Positions 4,769 through 5,370 of a stretch of 5,370 nt of DNA are shown here, piece after piece (position 1 is the stretch's first letter; each line of letters opens with the position of its first letter). The stretch comes from Acidimicrobiales bacterium (lineage in GTDB: Bacteria > Actinomycetota > Acidimicrobiia > Acidimicrobiales > RAAP-2). The stretch lies in the NCBI GenBank assembly GCA_017883105.1, contig JADGOF010000186.1:1-5370 (forward strand), in the 5' to 3' direction. The notes under the pieces were generated by a model. The model worked only from the letters and a program-made list of their open reading frames with translations, ran no database searches and was not told the origin of the DNA. The position numbers and the translations under genes were made by a program.

Positions 4769-5370
4769 ATGACCGACGCGCCCCCCCGTTCCCCAGCCCC
4801 CCGCGATGCCTCGTTTCGAGGGCAGGTAGTGCTGATCACCGGCTCGTCCTCGGGCATCGGCGCGGCCACCGCCCACTATTTCGGCGGCTCGGGGGCAACG
4901 GTGGTGGTCAACTCGGCACGATCGGTGGACGCCGGACAGGCGCTGGCGGAGGAGCTGCCCGATGCCAGCTATGTGCAGGGCAACGTGGCCGACGAGGCCC
5001 AGGCCCATGCGTTGGTGGACACGGTCATCGAGCGCCACGGTCGGCTCGACGTGCTCGTCAACAACGCGGGAACCACCCAGGTCATCCCCCATGCCGACCT
5101 CGAGGCGGCCACACCGGAGGTCTGGCGCCGGATCTTCGACGTCAACGTCGTCGGCACCTGGCAGGTCACGGTGGCCGCTGTTCCCCACCTGCGGTCCACC
5201 GGGCACGGCCAGGTCATCAATGTGTCGTCGCTGGCCGGCGAGAAGCCGACGGGGAGCTCGATCCCCTATGCCTGCTCCAAGGCGGCCGTCAGCCACATGA
5301 CCAGGCTGCTGGCCAACAGCCTGGGCCCGGACATCCGGGTGAACGCGGTGGCCCCCGGTCTGGTCGACAC
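4769..5370 (+). CDS. Short-chain dehydrogenase/reductase (SDR), 3' end outside the window
   Basis: The first 200 codons are present and the frame is open at the window end; about 50 residues are probably missing. Motifs of a classical SDR appear in order: the cofactor-binding TGSSSGIG (24-31), NNAG (98-101), the active-site Asn126 in FDVNVVG, Ser154 in NVSSLAG, Tyr167 and Lys171 in YACSK, then NAVAPG. The catalytic tetrad is complete. Arg51 after the second strand (VVVNSARS) hints at NADP(H), which is an inference. The overall pattern resembles 3-oxoacyl-ACP reductase/glucose-dehydrogenase-like SDRs, but the substrate cannot be set. A 15-residue Pro/Ala-rich N-terminal extension precedes the fold. 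The start is supported by the adjacent -10 box. The gene is divergent from the small ORF and arfB. Confidence 0.92.
   Translation, partial: MTDAPPRSPAPRDASFRGQVVLITGSSSGIGAATAHYFGGSGATVVVNSARSVDAGQALAEELPDASYVQGNVADEAQAHALVDTVIERHGRLDVLVNNAGTTQVIPHADLEAATPEVWRRIFDVNVVGTWQVTVAAVPHLRSTGHGQVINVSSLAGEKPTGSSIPYACSKAAVSHMTRLLANSLGPDIRVNAVAPGLVD

Overview
This window is GC-rich bacterial DNA whose genes strongly favour G or C at the third codon position. A secreted resuscitation-promoting factor (Rpf) domain protein and start codons placed 5-6 bases after TAnnnT hexamers (leaderless-transcript architecture) point to an actinobacterium. An acidimicrobial-type lineage is possible, but that is a guess. 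There is no mobile element, CRISPR array, tRNA or rRNA that I can support.

Layout, left to right: (1) the basic C-terminal tail of an upstream gene ends at 69. (2) About 480 bases without a convincing gene follow. They contain a plausible sigma-A-type promoter and a long leader for the next gene, ending in a stem that can cover the ribosome binding site. (3) A 153-aa secreted Rpf-like muralytic enzyme (550-1011). (4) Convergent to it on the minus strand, a 418-aa serine hydrolase of the alpha/beta fold with an alpha-helical N-terminal part, resembling the FrsA / 2,6-dihydroxypseudooxynicotine hydrolase / Ayg1 group (1025-2281). (5) A 92-base divergent region with a 7-bp hairpin and a -10 box. 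(6) A nitrilase-superfamily amidase of NIT1/NIT2 type (2374-3267), followed in the same direction by a 272-aa alpha/beta hydrolase (3344-4162). (7) Convergent on the minus strand, the ribosome-rescue peptidyl-tRNA hydrolase ArfB (4168-4596). It is preceded by an unlisted 42-codon ORF (4593-4721) that overlaps its start by ATGA and has a strong Shine-Dalgarno sequence. (8) Divergent from that pair, a short-chain dehydrogenase/reductase cut off by the window end (4769-5370).

The gene set reads as ordinary chromosomal housekeeping and small-molecule metabolism: cell-wall remodelling, amide and ester hydrolysis, ribosome rescue and an oxidoreductase. I see no clear multi-gene system. The observations most worth following are at the regulatory scale: the alternative structures in the rpf leader, the micro-ORF coupled to arfB, and the repeated leaderless promoter layout.
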